From NCBI RefSeq assembly GCF_004364935.1, contig NZ_SOBT01000008.1, positions 1,677,534 to 1,741,533 on the forward strand: DNA of 64,000 bases, given 5' to 3'. Position 1 is the stretch's first letter. Each line of letters opens with the position of its first letter. Source of the stretch: Panacagrimonas perspica. Lineage in GTDB: Bacteria; Pseudomonadota; Gammaproteobacteria; Nevskiales; Nevskiaceae. Below the pieces are notes generated by a model. The model saw only the letters and a list, made by a program, of their open reading frames with translations. It was not told the origin of the DNA and did no database searches. Made by a program: the position numbers and the translations under genes. Below are positions 26,700 to 34,999 of this stretch, piece by piece.

Positions 26700-26803
26700 C
26701 GTCACGGCAACATTTCCTGATGGATCGCCGTAGCCAGCACACGGCGGGTCACGGTGACGTTCGCCTGCATCGATAGCAGCTGGAGCGAAAGCCCCGGCCT
26801 CGA

Positions 26804-27463
26804 TCAGGCCACCTGCAATCGTTTCTTTCTCGCCGTGGCGGCGCGGCGGCGACGCTCGTGCTCGACCATGCCCCAGCCGGTGTACGACAGGTGCGTAGCC
26901 AGACGTTCGAGCCAGTTCGGGCCATCCATCTGGCCCGGCAGCGCCTGCGCGATGCTGCGTCCCTTGACGATGTAGATCAGCGCGAGCCCGTGGATGCCCA
27001 GCACCAGGCGGTGCAGCGACGCGTCGGGCTTGCGCATGTTGAGTTCGCGCTGCAGCAGCTCGCCGAGCAGTTCGAACTGCAGCAACAGGCTGCGCGGCTG
27101 CAGGTCGTCGACGATGCCGCTGGGCTGGAATTCCTCGCGCAGGTGCAGGTAGACCTGGTTGGCGACGTGCGTGTCCTCGGCCAGCGGGCGCATCAGCGCC
27201 ATGAAGTACGCGAACAAGGCGTCGCGTCCGCTCAGGTTCTCGATGCCGACGCCGCGCATGCGCGCCTCGAAATCGTCGAGCAGTCGCAAGTACAGCTCGC
27301 GATAGATCGTTCGCTTGTCGCCGAAGTGATAGTGGATCGACGCATTGCCGACGTTCGCCAACTGGCAGATCTCGCGAGTCGAGGCGCCCAGGTAACCATG
27401 CGTCGCGAAGATGTCGATCGCGGCGCAGAGCAGGCGCTCGCGGGTGAGGTCGGGTTCGAGCAT
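26804..27463 (-). CDS. TetR-family regulator of the AcrAB-like operon
   Basis: 219 aa. DNA-binding domain: TREICQLANVGNASIHYHFGDKR near residues 30-55; the C-terminal domain resembles the CerR/DUF1956-type TetR regulators found with AcrAB pumps. The ATG at 27463 is chosen because upstream in-frame sequence lacks protein character. Unlike the classical divergent acrR, it is co-directional and 104 nt upstream of the adaptor gene. A highly basic tail RRRRAATARKKR ends the protein. Confidence 0.9.
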   Translation of the reverse strand: MLEPDLTRERLLCAAIDIFATHGYLGASTREICQLANVGNASIHYHFGDKRTIYRELYLRLLDDFEARMRGVGIENLSGRDALFAYFMALMRPLAEDTHVANQVYLHLREEFQPSGIVDDLQPRSLLLQFELLGELLQRELNMRKPDASLHRLVLGIHGLALIYIVKGRSIAQALPGQMDGPNWLERLATHLSYTGWGMVEHERRRRAATARKKRLQVA

Positions 27464-27494
27464 GGCCCGATCATAGGCAGCTCGAAGCGAGTGT

Positions 27495-27513
27495 TTCAAG
27501 CAACTGCTTTGAG
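27495..27513. promoter_or_regulatory. Imperfect dyad upstream of the TetR gene
   Basis: TTCAAGCAACTGCTTTGAG contains CAAGC...GCTTTG as an imperfect inverted repeat about 35 bp upstream of the regulator's ATG. It could be the autoregulatory operator. One unpaired base in one arm makes this weak. Confidence 0.25.
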
Positions 27514-27596
27514 CGGGCGCTCCACTCAGTAATTGCACCCCACTCCGACGGGTAGGTTTTCGATTTTCAGCGTCCGCTCGACCTCCGGAAACGACT

Positions 27597-27628
27597 CGGG
27601 GCCGGGCATCCTGCAATGCCCGGCCCCG
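27597..27628. terminator. Strong GC hairpin between PiT and TetR genes
   Basis: CGGGGCCGGGCAT, loop CCTGCA, ATGCCCGGCCCCG: a perfect 13-bp stem 32 bases after the stop of the phosphate transporter gene. T-rich bases follow on the plus strand only (ATTTCTTT), but position suggests it ends the minus-strand pit transcript. Confidence 0.65.
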
Positions 27629-27659
27629 ATTTCTTTCGTGCAGCGCGTCCGCGCCATTT

Positions 27660-29273
27660 TCAGAACACGTGCGACAGCACCCAGTACAGCGAACCGGCGA
27701 GCGCGATCGACACCGGCAAGGTCAGCACCCAGGCCATCAGCAGGTTTCGCACGGTCGACATCTGCAGGCCCGACTTGTTGGCCGTCATCGTGCCGGCGAC
27801 GCCGGACGACAGGACGTGTGTCGTCGACACCGGGAGTCCGAACACGTCGGCGGCGCCGATGGTGCACATCGCGACGAGTTCGGCCGAAGCGCCCTGCGCA
27901 TAGGTCAGGTGCGACTTGCCGATCTTCTCGCCCACCGTGATGACGATGCGCTTCCACCCCACCATCGTACCCAGACCCAGCGCGAACGCGACCGCGACTT
28001 TCACCCACGTGGGAATGAAGCGCGTCGCCTTGTCGAGCGAGGCCTTGTACTCGGTCAGCGCCTTGCCGTCGGCATCCGACAACGCGAGCGAGGATTCCTT
28101 GCCGAGCCGCTTCACCGCTTCGGCGGCGAGATACATGTCGTTGCGCATGTTGCGCGTGGCTTCGGCCGGCACCTTGGCCAGCGTGCCGTACTCGCTGACC
28201 TGCTGGTCGATGTCCACGACCAGCGCCGAGAGCGCCGGCACGGTCTGCGGGGCGAGCTGCTTGTCGGCGATGTAGCGCGTAATCGTCGCGCGCGGATCGC
28301 TTTCGGACAGCGCCTCGCCGCCATGTGTGCCCAAGGCCTGCACGACCATCGACGAGTGGCTGTGGAAATCGGCCACGTACTGCGGCGGAACCGCACGGTT
28401 CAGCGCATACGCCGTGGGCACCGTGCCGATCAGGATCAGCATGATCAGGCCCATGCCCTTCTGCCCGTCGTTGGAGCCGTGCGCGAAGCTCACGCCGCTG
28501 CAGGTGAACACCAGCAGGCCACGGATCCACCACGGCGGCGGCAGGCCGTTCTTCGGTTCCTCGTACAGCGCCTTGTTGCGCACCAGCACCTTCAACGTCA
28601 GGAACAGCAGTGCCGCCACCGTGAAGCCGAGCAGCGGCGACAGCAGCAGCGCCTTGCCGATGTCAGCGGCCTTGGTCCAGTCCACGCCGGCAGTGCCGCT
28701 GCGGCCATGCATCAGCGCGTTGGCAATGCCCACGCCGATGATCGAGCCGATCAGCGTGTGCGAACTCGACGACGGGATGCCGAGATACCAGGTCGCGAGG
28801 TTCCAGACGATGGCGGCGGTGAGCAGCGCGAAGACCATCGCGAAGCCGGCACTGGAACCGACCTGCAGGATCAGCTCCACCGGCAGCAGCGAGACGATGC
28901 CGAAGGCGACCGCGCCGCTGGAGAGCAGCACACCGAGGAAATTGAAGAAGCCCGACCAGACGACGGCGACATTGGCCGGCATCGAGTTGGTGTAGATCAC
29001 GGTGGCCACGGCGTTGGCCGTGTCGTGAAAGCCGTTGACGAATTCGAAGCCGAGCGCGACGAGCAGCGCGATGAACAGCAGGATGAACGGAAGGTACGTG
29101 TTGGCGTGGATGCCGGCAGCGCTGGCGTCGACGAAGATGCTGTAACCGACGTAGACGATCGCCGTGACGATCGCGGCTGCGAATCCGATCTTGCCGGCGT
29201 TGCCGAGCCCCTGGTCGAGTTTGGGTTTCTGGACGACTCCGGGGGAGTCGATGGCGGCTGTCGTGGAGCTCAT
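27660..29273 (-). CDS. pitA: PiT-family inorganic phosphate transporter, PitA-like
   Basis: 537 aa, with about ten membrane helices. Both PiT signatures are present: GFHDTANAVATVIYTNSM in the first half and FAHGSNDGQKGMGLIM in the second, close to E. coli PitA. A large hydrophilic loop separates the halves. It imports phosphate, probably as a metal-phosphate complex, with protons across the inner membrane. The ATG at 29273 has AAGGGTG upstream; a GTG at 29282 is also in frame. A Pho-box-like 18-mer lies 44 nt upstream. The polyphosphate kinase gene follows on the same strand upstream, linking uptake and storage of phosphate. Confidence 0.95.
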   Translation of the reverse strand: MSSTTAAIDSPGVVQKPKLDQGLGNAGKIGFAAAIVTAIVYVGYSIFVDASAAGIHANTYLPFILLFIALLVALGFEFVNGFHDTANAVATVIYTNSMPANVAVVWSGFFNFLGVLLSSGAVAFGIVSLLPVELILQVGSSAGFAMVFALLTAAIVWNLATWYLGIPSSSSHTLIGSIIGVGIANALMHGRSGTAGVDWTKAADIGKALLLSPLLGFTVAALLFLTLKVLVRNKALYEEPKNGLPPPWWIRGLLVFTCSGVSFAHGSNDGQKGMGLIMLILIGTVPTAYALNRAVPPQYVADFHSHSSMVVQALGTHGGEALSESDPRATITRYIADKQLAPQTVPALSALVVDIDQQVSEYGTLAKVPAEATRNMRNDMYLAAEAVKRLGKESSLALSDADGKALTEYKASLDKATRFIPTWVKVAVAFALGLGTMVGWKRIVITVGEKIGKSHLTYAQGASAELVAMCTIGAADVFGLPVSTTHVLSSGVAGTMTANKSGLQMSTVRNLLMAWVLTLPVSIALAGSLYWVLSHVF

Positions 29274-29316
29274 GGTGTGCACCCTTGCGTGGATGCGGCG
29301 ACGCTAGAGCTTGCGC

Positions 29317-29334
29317 GTGACAGATTCGTGGCGA
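29317..29334 (-). promoter_or_regulatory. Pho-box-like site upstream of the phosphate transporter
   Basis: On the minus strand TCGCCACGAATCTGTCAC matches the 18-bp PhoB consensus (CTGTCATAAAWCTGTMAY) at 13 positions, including the whole second 7-mer CTGTCAC. Its place 44 nt before the PitA ATG fits activation by PhoB. The first half-site is degenerate. Confidence 0.4.
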
Positions 29335-29364
29335 CGTCACGGAACATCGTCGAATGACGCACCT

Positions 29365-29432
29365 GTAGCCCGGACGAAGTCCGGGATTCCCCTCGAAATG
29401 TGGAACGCGATCCCGGACTTCATCCGGGCTAC
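29365..29432. repeat. REP-like inverted pair
   Basis: GTAGCCCGGACGAAGTCCGG on the left and CCCGGACTTCATCCGGG plus CTAC on the right, about 30 bases apart: a member of the same family as 698-764, 51536-51592, 54333-54399 and 58934-59018. Lies between the PitA and PPK2 genes. Confidence 0.8.
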
Positions 29433-29452
29433 GTCGGGATGTCCAGACCCGG

Positions 29453-30370
29453 TCAGTACGCCGACGGCACGAACATCGACTCCGGCACCGGATTGCGCAG
29501 GTAGTCCGGGTTGTGTTCCCGCGCCGGCAGCGTGATCGCTGGATGCTCGACCTCGGCGTACGGGATCTGCGCCAGCAGATGACGGATGCAGTTGAGGCGG
29601 GCCTTCTTCTTGTCCACCGCCTCGACGATCCACCACGGCGCTTCGGGAATGTGCGTGCGCTCGAGCATCACTTCCTTGGCCTTGGTGTAGGCCTCCCAGC
29701 GGCGGCGCGACTCGAGATCCATCGGGCTGAGCTTCCACTGCTTCAGCGGATCGTGGATGCGCGCAAGGAAGCGGCGATGCTGCTCGTCGTCGGTGATCGA
29801 GAACCAGTACTTCACGAGGACGATGCCGGAACGCACCAGCATGCGTTCGAACTCCGGTACGGTGCGGAAGAACTCCTCGTACTCCTCGTCGTTGCAGAAG
29901 CCCATCACGCGCTCGACGCCGGCGCGGTTGTACCAGCTGCGATCGAACAGGACCATTTCGCCGCCGGCCGGCAGATGGCTGACGTAACGCTGGAAGTACC
30001 ACTGCGTGCGTTCGCGATCGTTCGGCGCCGGCAGCGCGGCGACGCGGCAGACGCGCGGATTCAGACGCTGCGTGATGCGCTTGATGGCGCCGCCCTTGCC
30101 CGCCGAGTCGCGCCCCTCGAACAGCACCACCACCTTGAGCCGGTTCTTGACGACCCAGTCCTGCAGCTTGACCAGCTCGGTCTGCAGCCGCAGCAGTTCG
30201 CGAAAATAGAAATGACGGTCGATGTCGAAGCCTGCCTCCGTCGTCGACCCGGCGACGAGATCGTCGAGGCGCGAATCGTCGAGCTCCATCTCCAGCTCTT
30301 CGTCCAGGCTGTCCTGGAACTCGGCCTCGAGCAGGGCCTGCTGGTCTGACGTCGGGTTCTTGAGGGTCAC
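29453..30370 (-). CDS. ppk2: Polyphosphate kinase 2
   Basis: 305 aa, a one-domain class I PPK2. Walker A is GRDSAGKGGAIK, Walker B is LFDRSWYNRAGVE, and the lid residues follow in KYWFSITDDEQ. It phosphorylates ADP (or GDP) using polyphosphate, or runs in reverse, in the cytoplasm. I chose the GTG at 30370 because GGAG lies 7 nt upstream and the extra 38 residues to the farthest ATG look non-native. It is located 180 bp from the PitA transporter gene on the same strand, with a REP pair in between. Confidence 0.93.
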   Translation of the reverse strand: MTLKNPTSDQQALLEAEFQDSLDEELEMELDDSRLDDLVAGSTTEAGFDIDRHFYFRELLRLQTELVKLQDWVVKNRLKVVVLFEGRDSAGKGGAIKRITQRLNPRVCRVAALPAPNDRERTQWYFQRYVSHLPAGGEMVLFDRSWYNRAGVERVMGFCNDEEYEEFFRTVPEFERMLVRSGIVLVKYWFSITDDEQHRRFLARIHDPLKQWKLSPMDLESRRRWEAYTKAKEVMLERTHIPEAPWWIVEAVDKKKARLNCIRHLLAQIPYAEVEHPAITLPAREHNPDYLRNPVPESMFVPSAY

Positions 30371-30488
30371 GGCAGGGCTCCGATCGGGCGGCCGGCGGAC
30401 GCGGCATGGAAGTGCCGGGATCGTGGGCCGCCGACGTGACAGCGGCGTTAAGGACATCCCGCTCGAGCAACCGGCACTCCGCATCGAA

Positions 30489-31673
30489 TCAGGGCGCCAT
30501 CGGCGGAGCCGGCGTCAGCTTTTCATCGACGGCGGTCGCCGCGTCTTTTTCCGCAGCGGCGGCGGCCGCCAGTTTCTCGCCAGCATCCGCCGCCAGCTTT
30601 CTTTCCGCGTTCCTCGCCACCTGCCCGGCTTTCCATCTGGCCCTGGCCGCGTCGGCAGCAGACGTGGCGCACGACGGGCTTGCACCCTGACTGCAACTGA
30701 GCGACGCGAACGTCGCCAGCAGGTCGCGCGCGACGGCGCCGTGGCGGCCGGGTTCGTTTTCCATTGCCGCCGCCAGTTCCAGGCCGCGCAGGGCGTCCGG
30801 CCGCGGGCCGGGTCTGGACAGCGATCCATACGCGGGCGCGCCCGGTCCGGCCAGGTACAGCGACAGCAGCAGCAGCCCGCCGTCGCGGCTGCCGTTGGCC
30901 CAGGCGTCCTGCGCATACGACACGGCCTTTGCGTAGTCCGGCGGCGTGCCGAAGCGCGCGTCGACGTGGGTTTCCGCCAGCATCACCTGCGCCTGGACAT
31001 CACCGCGGTCGGCCAGCTGAGCCAGCATCGTGCGCGCCTGCGCGAACTGCTTTGCGCCGATGGCCTTTTGTACCGCCTCCACGGACACGCCCTTGGCGGC
31101 GCTGTCCACGAAGCTGCCCCGGCGCTTCAGCAGGCCTATCAACTTTGGATGCGGCTCGTGACGGACCAGCTGCGTGAAGAAGTGGATGACCTGCGCCTTG
31201 CCAGGCCGGTTCTGGACGTGGCCGTAGTCACCTATCACCAGCCCCCACTTCCTGCCGAAGGTCGCGAGGTCTTCACCTTCGGGCTCGGACGAGTACTGGA
31301 GCCAATCGCCGTCGACGAGGCGAAACAGGACCAGCGAGGCGGGCCGCGTCTTGTCCTTCTGCAGGACTTCCGCCTGCGCGAGGTAATAGCCCGGCTGCGC
31401 CGGCAGCGGAATGAACATCAGGTTCTCGAACGCGCCCTCGGCGTCCTTGGCCTCGTCCGCGTCCCGCATCTCGTAGGTCTTGGCTCCCGTCTTCAGGACG
31501 CGATTGCCATCTCCGTCCTGGTTTTCCCAGAAACCCGCCATGCCGGGCATCGCCACGGCGTCGTCCACCGTGAACACCGGCTTGTCGAACTCCAGGCAGG
31601 AAGCCAGCAGCAGGCAGGCCGGGACGATGAGAAGCGGCCTGACGATCTTGTGGGTCACGGCGAGCAGCAGCAT
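30489..31673 (-). CDS. Sel1-like repeat lipoprotein of unknown function
   Basis: 394 aa. A signal peptide ends in LLLASC, a lipobox, so a lipoprotein. The first half (to about residue 190) is not recognised; the middle contains Sel1/TPR-like helical repeats (AQVMLAETHVDARFGTPPDYAKAVSYAQDAW), and the tail is an Ala/Lys/Glu-rich coiled coil. The ATG at 31673 is supported by GGAGG 7 nt upstream; an earlier ATG would spoil the signal peptide. Sel1-like proteins usually scaffold envelope complexes; nothing in the neighbourhood identifies a partner. Confidence 0.8.
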   Translation of the reverse strand: MLLLAVTHKIVRPLLIVPACLLLASCLEFDKPVFTVDDAVAMPGMAGFWENQDGDGNRVLKTGAKTYEMRDADEAKDAEGAFENLMFIPLPAQPGYYLAQAEVLQKDKTRPASLVLFRLVDGDWLQYSSEPEGEDLATFGRKWGLVIGDYGHVQNRPGKAQVIHFFTQLVRHEPHPKLIGLLKRRGSFVDSAAKGVSVEAVQKAIGAKQFAQARTMLAQLADRGDVQAQVMLAETHVDARFGTPPDYAKAVSYAQDAWANGSRDGGLLLLSLYLAGPGAPAYGSLSRPGPRPDALRGLELAAAMENEPGRHGAVARDLLATFASLSCSQGASPSCATSAADAARARWKAGQVARNAERKLAADAGEKLAAAAAAEKDAATAVDEKLTPAPPMAP

Positions 31674-31996
31674 CTTCCGACCTCCGAACCCGGGTTCCGG
31701 ATCCATCCTAGCCCGCATTCCTCATGAGTCGCGGGGCGCCGCGGAACAGCGAATCCGCAGGCCCGTCCATTGGCCAGGACCGAATGGGAGCAGCCGGCCC
31801 TCGGACCTGTCGACTACCTCACGCCGCTCGGAATTTGCTCGGAGTTTGCCCATGGACCCGATGCGGGCGGAGGGCCACTGTCCTTTCCATGGCACGACAC
31901 CGCGGGGATGCGGATTTCACCGGGGGCCCAAGCCCTCGGGACGAAAAAGTGCCGGACATGGGGCGGGCCGCAAGGCCCATTCACGACAGGGGTGGC
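31674..31996. other. Intergenic stretch, nothing recognised
   Basis: Separates the minus-strand Sel1-like gene from the plus-strand toxin-like patch. An open frame on the plus strand crosses it, but its residues are low-complexity Arg/Gly/Pro-rich and look non-coding. One short GGGCC...GGCCC hairpin lies near 31965-31980. No promoter consensus is seen. Confidence 0.5.
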
Positions 31997-32266
31997 ATGA
32001 AAAACTCGTCTTCATCGGGTCTGGAATCTCGCGAGGTCGTGATCGAGGCCGCGGGACACGCGGCGCCGTCCGAGTTCGTGCTCCGGATCCGAAGGCTCAG
32101 CGCCGGGTTCAGCAGCCGGCTCAGCGGCACGGTCGAGCACCCTGCATCGGGCACGGCCGACGGCTTCAACTCGCTCGGCGAACTCGCCGCCTTCATCGAT
32201 CGCGCGCTGACGAGATCCGCCAAGGCGGCTGCGCCTGCTCGCGCCGTGAGCCGTCGCGCTCGATAG
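31997..32266 (+). CDS. Small hypothetical protein
   Basis: 89 aa, not confidently recognised. The layout EFVLRIRRLSAGFSSRLSGTVEH ... GFNSLGELAAFIDRAL looks like a short beta-sheet followed by one helix, similar in style to small bacterial proteins that end in a FxSLxELxxFI helix. The tail is basic. No signal peptide or Cys. GGGG lies before the ATG. It precedes the ADP-ribosyltransferase gene by 35 nt and may be part of the same unit. Confidence 0.55.
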   Translation: MKNSSSSGLESREVVIEAAGHAAPSEFVLRIRRLSAGFSSRLSGTVEHPASGTADGFNSLGELAAFIDRALTRSAKAAAPARAVSRRAR

Positions 32267-32301
32267 CGATCTCGCGCGACGTCAGTTCAGGGAGAGTCCT
32301 C

Positions 32302-33405
32302 ATGTCAAAAATATCGAATCCGTTCAAGTTCAATTCACGCTACAAGCCGGAACCGGTGGCGTTCGACAACAAGTGGAACAGCGACGTCGGTTATCTCGTC
32401 ACCGAATTCGAAGCCTTCAATCCCAATCCGGATTACGGTTGGAAAGATGCGCAACGTGGATCGGCCCCCAATAAAGGGGCCTGGCCGATCATCGAACCCA
32501 AGCATGCGCCGCCGGCAACGAACGTGTTTCCGGACGTCGTCGCGCGCGTTCTGTCGTCATGCTGGAAGGCGACCGAGCCGAAGAGCCAGCGCGGTGATGT
32601 GGTGATGGGCGCACGTGACATGAGCGCCCGCAGTCAAGCTGCCTTGCAGGGCCAGAACTACGCCCCTCAGGTTCGTCCGACAAAGTCGAGTATCGAAACC
32701 GTGATGGGGAACAAGGACAAGATCGCATCCGACTGGAACAGGTTCGGCGGGATCGACCGCGCCAATGCCGTGGCCTTCCGTGGCGACAGCCGCAAGCCGG
32801 TCGAAGTCTTCAAGGCCGGCGGCTTCACGCCGCCCTCGTCGCGCAACGACGCCTGGTACCTGGAAAACGCGGTTTTCGAGGCCTTCGACTGGTACTTGTT
32901 CGAACGCTACAAACGACACATCACGAAGGCGGAATTCCTGTGGGCGGTCAGAGACGGCGGCGCATGGGCCTCTGACAGCAAGCTGCTGATCGAATACACC
33001 GTCTGGCGACGAATCGTCGACAACGAGTCGTCCCATCTGGGACGAATGGTCGAGAACGAATGCCTGAAAGGCTATATCTCCTGCTCGACGTCGATCGACA
33101 GCTCCCTGGCATTCGCGACCGACAAATACAACAGGCCCGGTTGGCTCTACCTGGCGATCGTTCACGGCGGCTTCATCGTTCCCTTCAAGGTCAAACCGAA
33201 ATTCAAGGCGCTCTGGAACAGCGGCGAAGCGGAGATCGCCCAATGGGGCACCATTCCAGCCGAGCGCATCGTCGGCTTCACGCACGTACAGCAGTTCGCC
33301 AAGCCCGACGGGCCGATCTTCATCCGGAAGAGCTTTCGCAAGAGTGATCCGAAGGCCTTCGAAACCATGTTCAACGTGATGAGCGGCTGCAAACCGGGCG
33401 GGTGA
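32302..33405 (+). CDS. Putative cholera/pertussis-type ADP-ribosyltransferase toxin
   Basis: 367 aa. The C-terminal 215 residues carry the full R-S-E signature of this toxin class: AFRGDSRKPVEVFKAGGF with Arg160 (compare the YRADSRPPDEI start of cholera toxin A1), GYISCSTSID with the STS element at 262-264, and GEAEIAQWGTIPAERIVGF with the E-x-E pair Glu309/Glu311. The enzyme should transfer ADP-ribose from NAD to a protein or other target. The N-terminal 150 residues are unrecognised and lack a signal peptide, so a delivery or targeting region is possible. The ribosome site GGGAGAG precedes the ATG. The 5' end is visibly less GC-rich than its surroundings, hinting at acquisition. No obvious immunity gene. 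Confidence 0.8.
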   Translation: MSKISNPFKFNSRYKPEPVAFDNKWNSDVGYLVTEFEAFNPNPDYGWKDAQRGSAPNKGAWPIIEPKHAPPATNVFPDVVARVLSSCWKATEPKSQRGDVVMGARDMSARSQAALQGQNYAPQVRPTKSSIETVMGNKDKIASDWNRFGGIDRANAVAFRGDSRKPVEVFKAGGFTPPSSRNDAWYLENAVFEAFDWYLFERYKRHITKAEFLWAVRDGGAWASDSKLLIEYTVWRRIVDNESSHLGRMVENECLKGYISCSTSIDSSLAFATDKYNRPGWLYLAIVHGGFIVPFKVKPKFKALWNSGEAEIAQWGTIPAERIVGFTHVQQFAKPDGPIFIRKSFRKSDPKAFETMFNVMSGCKPGG

Positions 33406-33456
33406 TTTCCCTTTCTACCGACGCGTCTTCGACAACCGAATCCCACGGAGGCCTTC

Positions 33457-34032
33457 ATGACTGAGTACATCTACCTGCCGGTTCCGTCCAGCGAGATGGA
33501 GCAGATGGCCCGGGACATGCAGAAAACGCGGCTGCGAGAAAAAGCGAACCTGCCGTTCCTGGTCCACAACGCGCATCTCTCCGGCTATCGCAAGGGCATG
33601 GCCCACATCCTCGGCGACGGATGCCTGAAGAAGGTGCAAGGCGGCGACACGGTGTACCTGCTGATCCACGGAACCGGCGCCGCCGACTCGGAAACCATTT
33701 CCGCGAAGCGGATCCTGCCCAACGGCGTCGAGGAGCGGAAGCGGTACACACCCAAGGAAATTGCCCACACGCTGGAAAAGGAAGGCCTGACGAAGAGCCT
33801 GGTGGATCTGAAACTGCTGGTGTGCGGCGCCGGCCTGGTCGGCACCAAGTCGTCGATGGGACAGCGCATTTTCGAGGCGCTCAAGAAACGCGGATATGGC
33901 CGCATCCGGGTGACCGCGTATCTGGGCAACGTCAAGGTCGGCAGCAGCAGCGGCTACATGGTCAACCGTCAGACCACTCCCGGTAATTGGGAACTGATCT
34001 CGGCGGACCAGGGCCAGGTCGTCTACGGCTGA
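33457..34032 (+). CDS. C80-peptidase-like protein linked to the ADP-ribosyltransferase gene
   Basis: 191 aa, not firmly recognised. The order resembles the C80/MARTX cysteine-protease-domain fold: a strand ending VYLLIHGTG with His71, then TPKEIAHTLEKEGL, a strand LKLLVCGAG with Cys123, then a helix and GYGRIRVTAYLG. His and Cys are thus placed as a possible dyad. It has a strong GGAGG site and starts 51 nt after the putative toxin gene, so the pair is probably co-expressed. It could be a second effector, a processing factor or, less likely, an immunity protein. No signal peptide. Confidence 0.65.
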   Translation: MTEYIYLPVPSSEMEQMARDMQKTRLREKANLPFLVHNAHLSGYRKGMAHILGDGCLKKVQGGDTVYLLIHGTGAADSETISAKRILPNGVEERKRYTPKEIAHTLEKEGLTKSLVDLKLLVCGAGLVGTKSSMGQRIFEALKKRGYGRIRVTAYLGNVKVGSSSGYMVNRQTTPGNWELISADQGQVVYG

Positions 34033-34057
34033 TCCAGCGCTCGCGCCATCCGGAACC

Positions 34058-34588
34058 TCAGGGCCTGGATCCGATCTCTTCGTTGAGCATCAGCAGGCGC
34101 AGGTCGAATTCCACCTGGTGGTAGTCCGGCATCATGTGCCTGCACAGCTGGTAGAAGGCCTTGTCGTGGTCGCGCTCGCGCAGATGCGCCAGCTCGTGCA
34201 CGACGACCATCTCGAGGAATTCCGGCGCCGTGCGCTTGAACAGGCTCGCGATGCGGATTTCCGCCTTGGCCTTCAGGCGCCCTCCCTGCACGCGGGAGAT
34301 CGCGGTGTTCAGGCCCAGCACCTTCTGCATCACGTCCATCTTGTTCTGCCAGATGACCTTGTGCAGCGGGCCCGAGCTGCGAAGATGCGCCTGCTTGAGA
34401 TCGAGGGCGTACTCGTAGAGCGCACCGTCGGTCTGCACGTCGTGCGTACCGGGATACTTGCGCTGCAGGTATTCCGCCAGCCGGTTTTCCACGACCAGGC
34501 GCCGCACCTGTTCCTGCGTCGCGGCCGGATAGGCCCCGACGTAACGCAGGACGATCTGCGGATCCGGCCCCTGTTCGCGAACGGCCAT
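34058..34588 (-). CDS. YgjP-like metallopeptidase-domain protein
   Basis: 176 aa. Zinc-binding motif VVVHELAHLRERDHDKAFYQL: HExxH followed by a third His in the DHxxxF element, typical of the YgjP/WLM (DUF45) family. It is about 60 residues shorter than E. coli YgjP at the N-terminus. Cytoplasmic; in vivo substrate unknown. Located 10 nt after the S4-domain gene and co-transcribed with it; convergent with the toxin-like patch. Confidence 0.88.
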   Translation of the reverse strand: MAVREQGPDPQIVLRYVGAYPAATQEQVRRLVVENRLAEYLQRKYPGTHDVQTDGALYEYALDLKQAHLRSSGPLHKVIWQNKMDVMQKVLGLNTAISRVQGGRLKAKAEIRIASLFKRTAPEFLEMVVVHELAHLRERDHDKAFYQLCRHMMPDYHQVEFDLRLLMLNEEIGSRP

Positions 34589-34598
34589 CCGGCGTCGC

Positions 34599-34823
34599 TC
34601 AGGCAGGTCCGGCGACCACCCGGATGCGCAGGTCGTCGCAGTTCACGATCTGGCCCGCCCGGATCTTGGCCGTCTTGCGGCTCTCGACCTTGCCGTCGAC
34701 CGACACCCTTCCCTCCGCCACCAGCATCTTGCCGGCGCCACCGCTTTCGCAGGCGCCGCACAGCTTCAGCAGCTGGTTGAGCTCGACGTAGTCGGCTTCG
34801 AGGGTGAACGTGGTGGTTTGCAT
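34599..34823 (-). CDS. S4-domain RNA-binding protein, YbcJ-like
   Basis: 74 aa. YVELNQLLKLCGACESGGAG followed by VSVDGKVESRKTAKIRAG is the YbcJ version of the S4 RNA-binding fold. Such proteins bind structured RNA and are thought to act in ribosome or tRNA processing. The ATG at 34823 is chosen because the family starts here; upstream in-frame sequence is not protein-like. First gene of a two-gene unit with the YgjP-like protein. Confidence 0.9.
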   Translation of the reverse strand: MQTTTFTLEADYVELNQLLKLCGACESGGAGKMLVAEGRVSVDGKVESRKTAKIRAGQIVNCDDLRIRVVAGPA

Positions 34824-34999
34824 GAGGCGAATCGTCGGGAAGAACCGGAAGCTTAGACGCCTTGCGCAGGCTCCGGCATCCCGGGTGAAGCCGGTCACGC
34901 CGAGCCGCTGCATGGTTCCGGGCCGCATTCCGGGGCCGCCGCGCCCGCCCTACACTGCTCCGAAGTGATCGCGCGTCACGACGACAAACAAGGAGCGCC

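Noticed and set aside
22380-26720. A plus-strand open frame of over 1400 codons across the AcrAB-like genes
   Set aside because: It is the antisense shadow of two clearly real genes; its translation is His/Arg/Gln-rich and matches no family. Long antisense frames are expected at this GC content.
29317-29334. Correct coordinates for the Pho-box finding
   Set aside because: Not a rejection: one finding entry above lists a wrong end coordinate; the site is 29317-29334, as given in the feature list.
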